The notes: a model not told the origin generated them from the letters alone. Shown: positions 7,113 through 15,902, counted from the first letter of the stretch. The stretch is DNA of 36,043 nt from Planctomycetaceae bacterium (GCA_015062085.1 SUVI01000017.1:1-36043); one strand, 5' to 3'. Made by a program: numbers and translations.

Positions 7113-8315
7113 TCACAATTCGGTTTCAGATTTAAGACGAAAAGTGAAACGATATCTTTCGTTTGGCGCATCTAATCTATTTCGTTTTGCGAAAAATTCA
7201 TCGAGTTTCTGGAGTTTGATGGCCGCTGGGATCGTATTGCGTTTTTCAGGGTCGTGCTCACCCCAGAAAATACGCGAGTTATTGCGCGTCACAAGGCAGA
7301 ATTGCGGAGTCTTAAAATCATCGACACGCACGGTACAGATGTAAGCCAGATCAAATTTTTTCCATCTGTCTCCCAAGGCCTGGACTAAATCGACGGCCGC
7401 CTGCAGTTCTCCACTGTTGGGCCACGGAGCTTTAGGCATGTCCGAAAGGGGACCGCAAATGCCGTCAAACTCTTCCTGTTCAAAAATACGATCTTCTTCC
7501 TGGAGAAAATTTTCTGGTGCAGGACCGCAGAAGATCGGATAGTAGACCGAGTCACCAAATGATTCTTCAAAATCTTTAGAATCCATCTCGATGATATTGC
7601 ACTCCGTATCGATGAGCCAACCATCACGTTCGATTTTAGAAGGGTCGACACTGTTTCTTGTGGCAGAATTCAGATCCTGAAGAACGATCATGACCGGTTT
7701 GGCATACTCGACTTCGATTTGAAGGAAAGGAGGATAGAATTTTCTTGCAGCGATCACTCTGCGTATGTACATATTCTGACTAAGTGCCATACAGACTGTA
7801 TCGATCATTTCATTATCGTAGATCGATAATCTGTCGGCCGGAGTTGCCGCTTTGGTCCCTTCGGGATCAAGTACGCCATCCGGTCGGTCCAATGACAGAT
7901 CGGATGGATACGAGGCAGCAGAACGATCCAACTTTCCTACTTCATTCAACCTATTACAGAGATCCGTTTCTATGCTTCCTTTGGTGATCCAGAGCGGCAT
8001 TTCATCGGAAAGTGTACCGTCAGGAAGACGGTGAACGAGCTGAATATTTTTCGGAGCGATCATATCGATCCGTTTCTCGTTCGATATTCCGTGCAGACAA
8101 AACGGCTTGCCGAATTTATACCAAATTGGAACCATAAAAAGGGTAAAAAGCCCCACGATCAAAAAGCAAAAAACGTAAGGGAGCAAAAATTCCCGCGTTT
8201 TTTTATAAAATTCCGCCTGGGTAAGCTTTTTCTCCGGATCATTTTCCAAAAGCGGCTCCTGGATTTCATTCTGCGCATCGTTGTTGACGTTTTTCACGTC
8301 GTTGGATCCAGCCAT
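7113..8315 (-). CDS. Single-pass membrane protein, possible divergent FtsQ/DivIB
   Basis: The 400-residue product has a charged cytoplasmic N-terminus, one membrane segment (about 44-64, FLLPYVFCFLIVGLFTLFMV) and a long extracytoplasmic part. The latter reads like FtsQ/DivIB: NMYIRRVIAARKFYPPFLQIEVEYAKPVMIV resembles the POTRA-to-beta transition, followed by DGWLIDTECNIIEMD. A late stretch RIFWGEHDPEKR...AAIKLQKLDEFF resembles the FtsQ segment in which a strand is followed by a Lys-Leu helix. FtsQ links early and late division proteins at the septum. The gene lies downstream of murB, which is a classical ftsQ neighbour. A strong GAGGAG sits six bases before the ATG. The family call is my inference from motifs and context; it could be an unrelated planctomycete membrane protein. 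Confidence 0.55.
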   Translation of the reverse strand: MAGSNDVKNVNNDAQNEIQEPLLENDPEKKLTQAEFYKKTREFLLPYVFCFLIVGLFTLFMVPIWYKFGKPFCLHGISNEKRIDMIAPKNIQLVHRLPDGTLSDEMPLWITKGSIETDLCNRLNEVGKLDRSAASYPSDLSLDRPDGVLDPEGTKAATPADRLSIYDNEMIDTVCMALSQNMYIRRVIAARKFYPPFLQIEVEYAKPVMIVLQDLNSATRNSVDPSKIERDGWLIDTECNIIEMDSKDFEESFGDSVYYPIFCGPAPENFLQEEDRIFEQEEFDGICGPLSDMPKAPWPNSGELQAAVDLVQALGDRWKKFDLAYICTVRVDDFKTPQFCLVTRNNSRIFWGEHDPEKRNTIPAAIKLQKLDEFFAKRNRLDAPNERYRFTFRLKSETEL

Positions 8316-8363
8316 CTATCGCTCCTCTGAAGTCTTTCAAAAAATCCATAAGAAAAACGCAGC

Positions 8364-8454
8364 CCGGTCGGATACTCGAAAAACTCCGACACTCGACCGG
8401 ATCGCAACTCAGAAAATCGCTCGGAAATCGTCAAAATGAAACCGTCAAAATGAA
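8364..8454. repeat. Hairpin and 12-base direct repeat between murB and the FtsQ-like gene
   Basis: CCGGTCG (8364-8370) is inverted at 8394-8400. The 12-base word CGTCAAAATGAA occurs at 8429-8440 and again at 8443-8454, just after the murB stop. The 141-base gap holds no other recognisable signal. Confidence 0.6.
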
Positions 8455-8456
8455 GT

Positions 8457-9347
8457 TTACCAGACTTCCAGCTCCAATGTCAATTCCATGCCCGTGTGCT
8501 CCAGGACCTGCTCTTGGATCAGACGCGCAAGGCGCAGAATGTCATTTGGCGTACATTCCGGAGTGGTGACGATGTAATTTGCGTGGCGTTCAAAAATAGC
8601 GGCGCCTCCGACGCGTGTTCCGGCCATTCCTACCTGCGAGACCAATTCACTCGCACTTGAACCGGATTCCGAGGGATTGCGAAATATCCTCCCAGACCCC
8701 TGATGTCCCATCGGCTGCGAGGCCTTCCGAATGATCCAGCGTTTCTGCATTCTTTTTGCGAGCTCGACCGGATCCTCTTCCCGGAATTCAAAGGTCGCCT
8801 CTAGGATCACGACGTCCGCGAGGCTGCTCTGATGGTAAGCGAAGATGACTTCGGAACTTTCAAGCGTCGAGACGGTCCCATCCATCGAGGCGACTTTCAC
8901 GCTCTTCAGAAACTGTCCGATGTCCGTACTGTCCGTTCCGATATTTCCGTGTAGCGCACCGCCAACGGTACCCGGAATGCCGACGAGGTCCTCGATCCCT
9001 CCGAGACCTGCCCGGACCGCAGACGTCACCAATCTTCCCAGCGGCAAGTTTCCGCTCACACGAATGCAGTTTCCTGAAGTTTCGAGAGTCACCGGAAGGT
9101 TCTCGCCGACACGGATCACCAGACCGCGGATCTCCGAACTGCGTACGAGCACATTGGATCCAGCCCCAAGGATATGTACCTGAATTGCGTCGGCCGAGGC
9201 GCACTGAAGGAGACGGAGGAGGGTTTCCCAAGATTCCGGTTCTGCATAGAATTCCGCATTTCCACCCAGTTGAAACCACGTGTGCATCGCAAGCGGCTCA
9301 TTGGACTGAATGATATTGGGAAATTCATTGAGTAAATTTTGGCTCAT
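8457..9347 (-). CDS. murB: UDP-N-acetylenolpyruvoylglucosamine reductase
   Basis: The 296-residue FAD-dependent enzyme reduces UDP-GlcNAc-enolpyruvate to UDP-MurNAc in cytoplasmic peptidoglycan synthesis. FAD-binding motifs are LGAGSNVLVRS (about 60-70) and GIPGTVGGALHGNIG (123-137). The substrate-side motif GSGRIFRNP (217-225) contains the usual catalytic Ser region, and the C-terminal GMELTLELEVW carries the conserved Glu. Length and the lack of the extra type I loop fit the shorter type II MurB. A TAGGAG site precedes the ATG at 9347. Its presence shows that this lineage keeps at least part of the peptidoglycan pathway. The FtsQ-like gene follows in the same direction. Confidence 0.95.
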   Translation of the reverse strand: MSQNLLNEFPNIIQSNEPLAMHTWFQLGGNAEFYAEPESWETLLRLLQCASADAIQVHILGAGSNVLVRSSEIRGLVIRVGENLPVTLETSGNCIRVSGNLPLGRLVTSAVRAGLGGIEDLVGIPGTVGGALHGNIGTDSTDIGQFLKSVKVASMDGTVSTLESSEVIFAYHQSSLADVVILEATFEFREEDPVELAKRMQKRWIIRKASQPMGHQGSGRIFRNPSESGSSASELVSQVGMAGTRVGGAAIFERHANYIVTTPECTPNDILRLARLIQEQVLEHTGMELTLELEVW

Positions 9348-9395
9348 GGAAAACTCCTAGGAAAAAGTTGGAAGAGGACACTTCACACACTTTTT

Positions 9396-9424
9396 ATTTT
9401 AACCGATTCCCCCTGCTCTGTCAA
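9396..9424 (-). promoter_or_regulatory. murB promoter
   Basis: On the minus strand TTGACA (9419-9424) and TAAAAT (9396-9401) are separated by 17 bases, about 50 bases before the murB ATG. Confidence 0.8.
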
Positions 9425-9497
9425 GTATGCGGAGGTGAAAAATTAAAAAGTTTTTCCAAAAGGATCCGAAAGTCCCGCGGAAATCAAAGATCACTCT

Positions 9498-9525
9498 TGC
9501 TCTTTTTACGAAATCGTGCTAGAAT
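9498..9525 (+). promoter_or_regulatory. Possible promoter of the GH13 gene
   Basis: TTGCTC (9498-9503), a 16-base spacer and TAGAAT (9520-9525) precede the GH13 start by 45 bases. The -35 box is poor. Confidence 0.35.
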
Positions 9526-9570
9526 ACATAAAATTTCTTGTCCAAACTCCTCAAAAAAAGGAAAAACTGA

Positions 9571-11289
9571 ATGAAACGTGAACCCAAATGGTGGAAAAAC
9601 TGCGTCGTTTATCAGATCTACCCGCGGAGTTTCCGTGACACGAACGGCGACGGCATTGGCGATCTCGCCGGGATCATCGAAAAACTCGATTACGTGAAGG
9701 AACTCGGCTGCAGCGCGATCTGGATCTGCCCGTTTTATGCGTCTTCCGATTACGATAACGGGTACGACATTACGGATTACCAGGCGATCCACCCCGATTT
9801 CGGAACGATGAAAGACGCGGAACAGCTCATCGAAGAGGCGCACAAACGCGGGATCCGGCTCATCATCGACATGGTCCTGAATCACACATCCTGCGAGCAT
9901 CCCTGGTTCCTCGAAAGCAAAAAGGGACGCGAAATTTCACCGGGCGTGCCGAATCCGTACCGGGACTACTACATCTGGAAGGAAGGAAAGAATGGAAACC
10001 CGCCGAATAACTGGGAGGCCATTTTCGGCGGAAGCGCATGGACGCAATGCGGTGAGGGCGAGGAGCACTACCTGCACATTTTCTCCCCGATGCAGCCGGA
10101 TCTGAACTGGGAATCGCCGCGTTTGCGTGAAGAGCTTTTCCGCATGATGCGCTGGTGGCTTGAAAAAGGGGTGGACGGTTTCCGGCTCGATGCAGTCTGC
10201 TACATTTCGAAAGACCCTGCGTTTGCCGATTCCCCGGACGGAAATATTCGTCCCTGTGCGTCTTTCGGCCCGCATTTTGAAGCGTTTGCGCGTGAACTGA
10301 ATCGGGAAGTCCTCTCGAAATACGAAAATATCATGACAGTCGCGGAAATGTCCGAATCCACCCCGGAACGCGCGGAGATCTTTGCGAATGAAGATGGATC
10401 TATTTTCAGCATGATCTTTCAGTTTCAGCACATGGATCTTGACGGCGGGGATTCCTTCAAATGGACGCACCGGAAGATCGAATTGCCCGCACTTAAAAAA
10501 CTCATGGCATACTGGCAGACGAATCTTTACGGACGCGCGTGGAACAGTCTGTACTGGTGCAATCACGATCAGCCTCGTATTTTCTCGCGTTTCGGCGACG
10601 CAAAAGGACCGCTTCGCGAAAAATCTGCGAAAATGTCCGCTCTCTGTACGCACATGATGCAGGGTACTCCGTACGTTTTTCAGGGTGAGGAGCTCGGCAT
10701 GACAAATTACCCATTTCGCGGCATTTCTGAAGTGCGGGACTTGGAAAGCCTCAATGCTTGGGAGCATTTCGTTGGAAATGGAACTTTCACAGAAAAAGAA
10801 ATGCTGGAACTCATCTCGCTCCGCGGCCGCGACAATGCCAGGACTCCAATGCAGTGGGACGATTCTCCGAACGCGGGATTTACGGCAGGAAAACCGTGGA
10901 TCCCGGTGAATCCGGACTATTTGCAGATCAATGTAAAAGAACAGCGTGCTCGGAAAAACTCCGTTTTCCGATTCTACCAGAAGCTTATCGCACTGCGGAA
11001 AGAGCACGAGATCCTCACGACAGGACGTTACGAACCGCTCGATCTGGAAGCTCCGGACACTTTTGCGTACCTGCGGATCTCGGAGAACGAAAAACTGCTC
11101 GTTCTATGCAATTACCGCAATTACGAGGCGAACGTGACGCTTCCGGAATCGCTTTGGAAAGAGCTCCAGACCAAAACTGTAAAACTGCTTTTGACGAACG
11201 AAGACGACGCCACTGCCCCAACTCTTGCGCAAACGATCACACTTCGGCCTTACGAAGCAGCGGTTTTGGGAATCGCGCAAGGCGAATGA
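9571..11289 (+). CDS. GH13 alpha-glucosidase (oligo-1,6-glucosidase type)
   Basis: The 572-residue product is a full-length GH13 enzyme of the oligo-1,6-glucosidase/alpha-glucosidase group, which removes glucose from the non-reducing ends of short alpha-glucans. The four classical regions are seen: DMVLNH (100-105), GFRLDAV with nucleophile Asp207, the acid/base Glu259 in TVAEM, and NHDQPR with Asp333. The Ca-binding DTNGDGIGD loop (23-31) and the QPDLNWE signature (175-181) fit subfamily 31. The residue after the nucleophile is Ala, where alpha-1,6-specific enzymes often have Val, so linkage preference is open. There is no signal peptide, so it acts on imported sugars. An AAAGGA site precedes the ATG. 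The gene ends at a terminator shared with the autotransporter gene. Confidence 0.9.
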   Translation: MKREPKWWKNCVVYQIYPRSFRDTNGDGIGDLAGIIEKLDYVKELGCSAIWICPFYASSDYDNGYDITDYQAIHPDFGTMKDAEQLIEEAHKRGIRLIIDMVLNHTSCEHPWFLESKKGREISPGVPNPYRDYYIWKEGKNGNPPNNWEAIFGGSAWTQCGEGEEHYLHIFSPMQPDLNWESPRLREELFRMMRWWLEKGVDGFRLDAVCYISKDPAFADSPDGNIRPCASFGPHFEAFARELNREVLSKYENIMTVAEMSESTPERAEIFANEDGSIFSMIFQFQHMDLDGGDSFKWTHRKIELPALKKLMAYWQTNLYGRAWNSLYWCNHDQPRIFSRFGDAKGPLREKSAKMSALCTHMMQGTPYVFQGEELGMTNYPFRGISEVRDLESLNAWEHFVGNGTFTEKEMLELISLRGRDNARTPMQWDDSPNAGFTAGKPWIPVNPDYLQINVKEQRARKNSVFRFYQKLIALRKEHEILTTGRYEPLDLEAPDTFAYLRISENEKLLVLCNYRNYEANVTLPESLWKELQTKTVKLLLTNEDDATAPTLAQTITLRPYEAAVLGIAQGE

Positions 11290-11318
11290 ATAAAAACGGA
11301 GAGATAAAACGAAACAGA

Positions 11319-11356
11319 ATCAAAGAACGCGAAGGTTTCCCCTCGCGTTCTCTGAT
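11319..11356. terminator. Bidirectional intrinsic terminator between GH13 and autotransporter genes
   Basis: Arms 11319-11332 and 11343-11356 pair at 13 of 14 positions (core AGAACGCGA/TCGCGTTCT) around a 10-base loop. TTTTA follows on the plus strand and a T-rich stretch (TTCTGTTTCGTTTT) follows on the minus strand, so it can serve both converging genes. Confidence 0.8.
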
Positions 11357-11382
11357 TTTAAGCGGCATTCAGGCCGTCAGGT

Positions 11383-14300
11383 TTAGAAGTTGATCTGGAA
11401 CCCGCCGTGTACGAGATGAGATTCCGCTTCGTTGGCAAAGAATCCATCGTAATCGGTAAACAGCGTGAGTTTGTCGCTCCACATGTAGGAGGCCGACAGT
11501 CCCAGGTTGAAGTAGTCGTCCGCGACTTTCGCGCCGACCAGATGGACCGTCTCATACGTTCCAGCGAACTGGGCGTCCATTTCGGTCGCTCCCTGGTCGT
11601 CAAGCTGGATCGCATAGAAAAGCTTCCCGCGGAGATTCAGACGCTGAGTCGGCGCAAAATCGACTTTCGCTCCGAGACGTGCAAAGGTCCACGTGTCGTC
11701 CAGTTTTCCGTACTGGAGGGCATAGGAACCGCTTTCAACGGCTTCGTCCTGCCAGACACATTCGGTGTCGACTGCGAAAATGGGGCGCAGGATAAGATTT
11801 CCGAACGTAAATGGACGGGCCACTTCAACGCTTGCGGTCAGACCGGAACCGTAAAAGTCGGTCGATGCCCAGCCGGAGTACCCCATGTTACGCATGAGGT
11901 CGTACTTGCTGAACGTGTACGCAAACGTACCGCGCAGTTCAATGCCGTGCCAAGTCCGATACCCGCCGTAGACGCCGAAGGAGTAGTTGGACGCGTCCGC
12001 AGTTTCATGCTCGCCTTCCATTTCAGGACTGCTGAAGTTGAAGAACGCACCGGCTGCGAAGTACTCTTCAAACGCGCAGTCCGCACCGACCGTCATGTTG
12101 AAGGCGTCAATATTGTAACCGCCGGCCCCTTTAACGTCCAGCCCGCGATACCCGGCTTTCGCCCAGAAGGAGGATTTCAGATCGTACTGCTGGAGCGGTG
12201 AACGTTCCCCACAGTAAGCCTGACCGCAGGCGTTCCAGGAGATACGGTCATCCACGGCCGTCCAGAGCGACTGACGCGCAAGCTGGAGGCTGTTGGCGCG
12301 GACAGTAAAGAATTCCTTGCGCAGAGTGGAGGTCAGGACGTACTTCTGATCCGTGCTGAGTTCCTCGTTCTTCGCAAAGGTGTAGATGTCCATCTGCGTC
12401 GTGATGTCCCAGTCGCCGGTGATCTTGTCGTTCGCATTTTCCGAATCGACTTCCGCGATAGTCCAGTCCGTACCGGTGATCGCGCCGGAATCTGTGAAGT
12501 AAACTTCCAGTTTCGCGCCATCTTCGATTTTGAGCGAGCCGTCGTTGACTTTCAGTGCGTTGGCGGAACCGTCCGTTCCGAGACCCGCAACATATGTCGA
12601 GCCGGAAGTGAAGGTCGTATCGCCGACCGTCTGAAGATTTCCGTCTGCATTATTCACGATGGAATTGGAGAAGCGGACGCCTTTCGAGCCGCCATTCAGG
12701 AATGCGTTTCCAGCCGCATAAATATACGAGTCCTTCACGGTGATCCCGTCATTCGCGACGATCTGCGCTTTGTCTTCGAGGTGGACGTAAGACTGGAGCT
12801 GACCGTCTTTCGTGAGATTGAGGCCGTCGATCGTGACGGAACCTTCACCCGCGGCGGAAAGCGTCTCTTCCAAACCGGAAACGTAGAGCATCGAGCCGTC
12901 CCCAGTCAGTTTGAAGGAACCGCTGCTTCCTTCGGCTTCACCGACGACGATGCCGGCCGCTTCAACGTAGCTGTTCTTGAGGGAAAGGGTGGACTTTTCA
13001 TCGTTCGCGTTCTGACCGACGACGAGTTTTCCTCCTGCGGAGACCGTACCGGAACCGCTCACCTGCGCGAGTCCATCTTTACCGACGATCATGTCGCCGG
13101 AGCTGATGAGCGAGCCTTTATTTTTCAGCGTCACGTCCGCGGTCCCTTTGTCGCCGAGGATCATCGTGCTGGAACCGCCGAGGCTCGTGTTTCCGCTGGA
13201 ATCGGTGGAGAATTCCGCGCTGCGGAGATAGCCGCCGTCCAGAGTGAGGGTCACGTTCGCGTCTTCATTCGAAGCGACGCTGACCTGTTTGAGGCCCTGC
13301 ATGAACGCGCCGTCACCGATCGTCATGTTGACCGTGCCGTGCTGACCGATAGTGAGCTGGCCCATGTCTTCTTCTTTGTTGGAGGCGATGCCGGTGATCG
13401 AGAAAGCGTTCGCGCCCTTCATGGTGAAGTTGACCGTACCGCCTTCCGTCGTACCGAAGACCATGTCGGAGCAGCTTCCGATGGAACCGTAGTCGCCGAT
13501 GACCATATCGACGGTACCTTCACCGCCGACGTAAGTCCCGGAAATGGAACTGACGAGCGTGACGCTGCCGTTTGTGTTTTCGGTGCCGCTGATGTTGAAC
13601 GTGAGGGTAGTGTCAGCGTTCGCGGTGATGTCGAGCGTGTTCGTACCGTAGATCTGGGAGTTTCCAGTCGCGTTGACCGTCGCGCTTCCTTCCGCAGCCG
13701 TGATTTTCATGGTGCCCGTGACGGCATCATTGGAGGGATCACCCGCAAAGAAGTTGGACCCGCCGTCGACATTGAGCGTTCCGCCGTCACGCAGAGTCAG
13801 ATCCACTTTGTCGATGCCGATGAACTGTCCGCCTTCGGTCAGATTCACGGTCGTTCCGTCGAGCGTCCACTCTTTCGCCTGTGCGTAACCGCCTGCGACG
13901 TTCATCGTGACGCTTTCGTTCATTTCGAGTGCTTTTTCAGAGAAAAGCACACCGGATTTATTCAGGTCAAACGTCACGTTTCCCTGGGAACCAGACTCCA
14001 GCTTGAAGGAATCGAGCGTCAGCTGGGAATTCTGGACCGTCGGTTTGTCGCCTTCCTTTTGAGCCGGGATCTCGCCGGAACCTTCGATCTTGATGGAAAG
14101 CGTTTCGCCTTCCGGGACCGTTGCGGTGAAGTCACCAAGAAAAACGTTACTTCCGCCAAGGATCTGAATGTCCGAGGAGCCGGAGACCTTATGGCTTCCC
14201 GCGTAGAGGGAGCTGAGACCGTCGACGACCAGAGACGCATTATTTTGCGTCATCGGCTTGCCTTCTGAAGACGTTTTGGAGACGGTTTCTCCGTTTTCGT

Positions 14301-14841
14301 CGGTCTCTTCCGTAACGGTAACTTTTTCGAGCACCAGAGATGAGCCGTTCGTGAGCGTCAGATTTACGCCGTCAAGCTCAAATCCGGCATCGTTATTCTG
14401 CGTCATGCCGTCCAGCACGATCGTTCCCCGTGCTGAATCTTCCGCAGCCTTGAAACTCGTGAAGACCAGTCGGTCATTCAGAGCATTGATGTCTTCCGCG
14501 AAAGCTTCGTCGGTCGGATCATTCTTGATCGTCAGGATCGTTCCATCCTGCGCGAATTTCAGAGAGTGCCCGTTCTGCGTGAACTTCTGTCCCAAAAGAT
14601 CGATCGTGTTGGTCGTTCCGATCTCAAGGGTACTTCCGAGCGAAATGTGTCCGGAGAAACCGATCGCAGTGTCTTGGGAAGTTCCAAGAAACGTCGTCAG
14701 TTCGGACTGATTGCCGGCCATGATGTCTTCCGCGAATGCCAGGTCTTCCAGAGCCGCGTAGACTCCGAGAAGACTCAGCATGCAGACCGCAGCCAGCCTC
14801 TTTCCCGCTTTCCTGCGGGCTTTTTTTTCTTTGGATTCCAT
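11383..14841 (-). CDS. Type V autotransporter with beta-helical passenger
   Basis: The 1152-residue product has a signal peptide (basic KKARRKAGKR, then LAAVCMLSLLGVYAALEDLAFA). A long passenger follows (about 40-850) of short repeats rich in Gly, Thr, Asn and Ser with phrases such as VNMTIGDGAFMQG and GTADVTLKNKG, typical of a parallel beta-helix. The last 280 residues form an autotransporter beta-barrel: SSFWAKAGYRGLDVKG, alternating strands such as FGVYGGYRTWHG and LRPIFAVDTECVW, and a terminal HGGFQINF ending in Phe, the usual signal for outer-membrane insertion. The passenger would be displayed on or released from the cell surface; no protease triad is evident, so adhesion is plausible. 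I chose the ATG at 14841 because GGAGG lies eight bases upstream; the longer frame to 15000 would bury the signal peptide. Confidence 0.85.
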   Translation of the reverse strand: MESKEKKARRKAGKRLAAVCMLSLLGVYAALEDLAFAEDIMAGNQSELTTFLGTSQDTAIGFSGHISLGSTLEIGTTNTIDLLGQKFTQNGHSLKFAQDGTILTIKNDPTDEAFAEDINALNDRLVFTSFKAAEDSARGTIVLDGMTQNNDAGFELDGVNLTLTNGSSLVLEKVTVTEETDENGETVSKTSSEGKPMTQNNASLVVDGLSSLYAGSHKVSGSSDIQILGGSNVFLGDFTATVPEGETLSIKIEGSGEIPAQKEGDKPTVQNSQLTLDSFKLESGSQGNVTFDLNKSGVLFSEKALEMNESVTMNVAGGYAQAKEWTLDGTTVNLTEGGQFIGIDKVDLTLRDGGTLNVDGGSNFFAGDPSNDAVTGTMKITAAEGSATVNATGNSQIYGTNTLDITANADTTLTFNISGTENTNGSVTLVSSISGTYVGGEGTVDMVIGDYGSIGSCSDMVFGTTEGGTVNFTMKGANAFSITGIASNKEEDMGQLTIGQHGTVNMTIGDGAFMQGLKQVSVASNEDANVTLTLDGGYLRSAEFSTDSSGNTSLGGSSTMILGDKGTADVTLKNKGSLISSGDMIVGKDGLAQVSGSGTVSAGGKLVVGQNANDEKSTLSLKNSYVEAAGIVVGEAEGSSGSFKLTGDGSMLYVSGLEETLSAAGEGSVTIDGLNLTKDGQLQSYVHLEDKAQIVANDGITVKDSYIYAAGNAFLNGGSKGVRFSNSIVNNADGNLQTVGDTTFTSGSTYVAGLGTDGSANALKVNDGSLKIEDGAKLEVYFTDSGAITGTDWTIAEVDSENANDKITGDWDITTQMDIYTFAKNEELSTDQKYVLTSTLRKEFFTVRANSLQLARQSLWTAVDDRISWNACGQAYCGERSPLQQYDLKSSFWAKAGYRGLDVKGAGGYNIDAFNMTVGADCAFEEYFAAGAFFNFSSPEMEGEHETADASNYSFGVYGGYRTWHGIELRGTFAYTFSKYDLMRNMGYSGWASTDFYGSGLTASVEVARPFTFGNLILRPIFAVDTECVWQDEAVESGSYALQYGKLDDTWTFARLGAKVDFAPTQRLNLRGKLFYAIQLDDQGATEMDAQFAGTYETVHLVGAKVADDYFNLGLSASYMWSDKLTLFTDYDGFFANEAESHLVHGGFQINF

Positions 14842-14907
14842 TCCAAAATCCTCCATGATATGAAAAAAACGGTAGCGTACCCTGCTCATAGGGCCACTAT
14901 TATTGCG

Positions 14908-14936
14908 ATTATCGGTAAATTCTATCAGTGTGTAAA
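14908..14936 (-). promoter_or_regulatory. Autotransporter promoter
   Basis: On the minus strand TTTACA (14931-14936), a 17-base spacer and GATAAT (14908-14913) lie about 67 bases before the ATG. The 315-base region 14842-15156 between the divergent genes holds this promoter, the one at 15047 and otherwise only A/T-rich sequence. Confidence 0.6.
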
Positions 14937-15046
14937 ATTGAAATGGAAAAAAATTTGAAATTTCAAAACATTTTTGTGAAAACTCGCTATTTCGAGGCAC
15001 GTTTTAAAAAAATCTCCCCAAAACCGCAGAAACAGTCCAGCCGCTC

Positions 15047-15075
15047 TTGACTTCTGACGGCAAAACGGTTAAGAT
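15047..15075 (+). promoter_or_regulatory. Promoter of the flavin reductase gene
   Basis: TTGACT (15047-15052) and TAAGAT (15070-15075) are separated by 17 bases, about 81 bases before the ATG. Confidence 0.6.
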
Positions 15076-15156
15076 CTCCCAGTGGACGGCATCGGATCGA
15101 TGTCTGTCTTGGACCGATCGGCGATCGAAAGTTTTGATCAAAAGGAGACTTCAGAA

Positions 15157-15693
15157 ATGAAAAAAGTACTCATTATCTCATCCTCACCGCGCAAAGACGG
15201 CAATTCCGACCTGCTGGCGCAGGAATTCGGAAAAGGGGCAGTGTCGGCCGGAAATCAGGTCGAGCTGGTACGTCTGAATGAAATGAAACTCGGTTACTGC
15301 CAAGGCTGCTATGCCTGCACGAAGACCGGAAAATGTTTCCAGAATGACGGAATGAACGAACTCGCAGAGAAAGTCCGCGCCGCCGATGTTCTCGTTTTTG
15401 CGACGCCAGTCTACTTCTACACCATGTCCGGCCAGCTGAAAGTCTTCATTGACCGACTCGTCCCGGTCTACACTGAGGTCCACGCCGACATTTACTTCCT
15501 CGCGACGGCCTGGGATCCGGAAACCGCCAACCTGGAACTCACGGCAGAATCGATGCGCGGCTGCACACGCGACTGTTTCGAAGAATGCACAGAAAAAGGC
15601 GTTCTGCTCGTCGGTGACGTCCAGGGAAAAGGTGACGTCCTCAAGAAAACCGACGCCATGAAACAGGCATTCGAAATGGGAAAAGGGGTCTGA
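15157..15693 (+). CDS. NADPH-dependent FMN reductase / flavodoxin-fold oxidoreductase
   Basis: The 178-residue product has the flavodoxin-like start MKKVLIISSSPRKDGNSD, in which SSPRKDGNS binds the FMN phosphate. It continues with VELVRLNE, a Cys-rich GYCQGCYACTKTGKC, the FATPVYFYTMSGQLK FMN-binding loop and IDRLVP. Enzymes of this iron-sulfur-flavoprotein-like family transfer electrons from NAD(P)H or ferredoxin to small acceptors, often quinones or nitro compounds. The cysteine spacing CX2CX2C could hold a cluster, though classical [4Fe-4S] flavoproteins have a CX2CX2CX4-7C pattern, which fits here. There is no signal peptide. The ATG at 15157 follows AAGGAG by nine bases; the frame is open further upstream but without a ribosome site. 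Confidence 0.85.
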   Translation: MKKVLIISSSPRKDGNSDLLAQEFGKGAVSAGNQVELVRLNEMKLGYCQGCYACTKTGKCFQNDGMNELAEKVRAADVLVFATPVYFYTMSGQLKVFIDRLVPVYTEVHADIYFLATAWDPETANLELTAESMRGCTRDCFEECTEKGVLLVGDVQGKGDVLKKTDAMKQAFEMGKGV

Positions 15694-15709
15694 AGGATCT
15701 CCTTGGCCG

Positions 15710-15757
15710 CCGACTCCTGAAAGAAAAAAGACGAAAACTCGATCTTTCAGGAGTCGG
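15710..15757 (+). other. Perfect 14-bp hairpin after the flavin reductase
   Basis: CCGACTCCTGAAAG (15710-15723) is perfectly inverted at 15744-15757, with a 20-base A-rich loop. No T-tract follows, so it may protect the 3' end or terminate in a factor-dependent way. The region 15694-16166 holds this hairpin, the promoter at 15837, two further hairpins and the 12-bp tandem repeat. Confidence 0.75.
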
Positions 15758-15836
15758 TAATGGTTCATGAGGAGCGAGTTTTGATTTTTGGGGTTTGGAT
15801 CCTGGGTAGATCTGAAAGAGAAAATTTTCCGGCCCC

Positions 15837-15864
15837 TTGCATTTTCTGATTTTCGGAGTATACT
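15837..15864 (+). promoter_or_regulatory. Promoter for a leader or small transcript upstream of the nucleotidase
   Basis: TTGCAT (15837-15842), a 16-base spacer and TATACT (15859-15864). Transcription would start near 15871, about 300 bases before the preferred nucleotidase start codon and upstream of two terminator-like hairpins. Confidence 0.5.
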
Positions 15865-15902
15865 AAATGAAGTATATTAAACTGTAAAGGCGGGCAGATC
15901 AG

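Noticed and set aside
12781..14268. A 495-codon open frame on the plus strand inside the autotransporter gene
   Set aside because: It lies exactly antisense to the repetitive passenger. The protein is composition-biased (Arg, Asp, Val), has no recognisable family and no ribosome-binding site. It is a shadow of the biased codons on the other strand.
14842..15000. Autotransporter start at 15000
   Set aside because: The longer frame has no ribosome site, runs through the promoter and puts 53 non-signal residues before the signal peptide.
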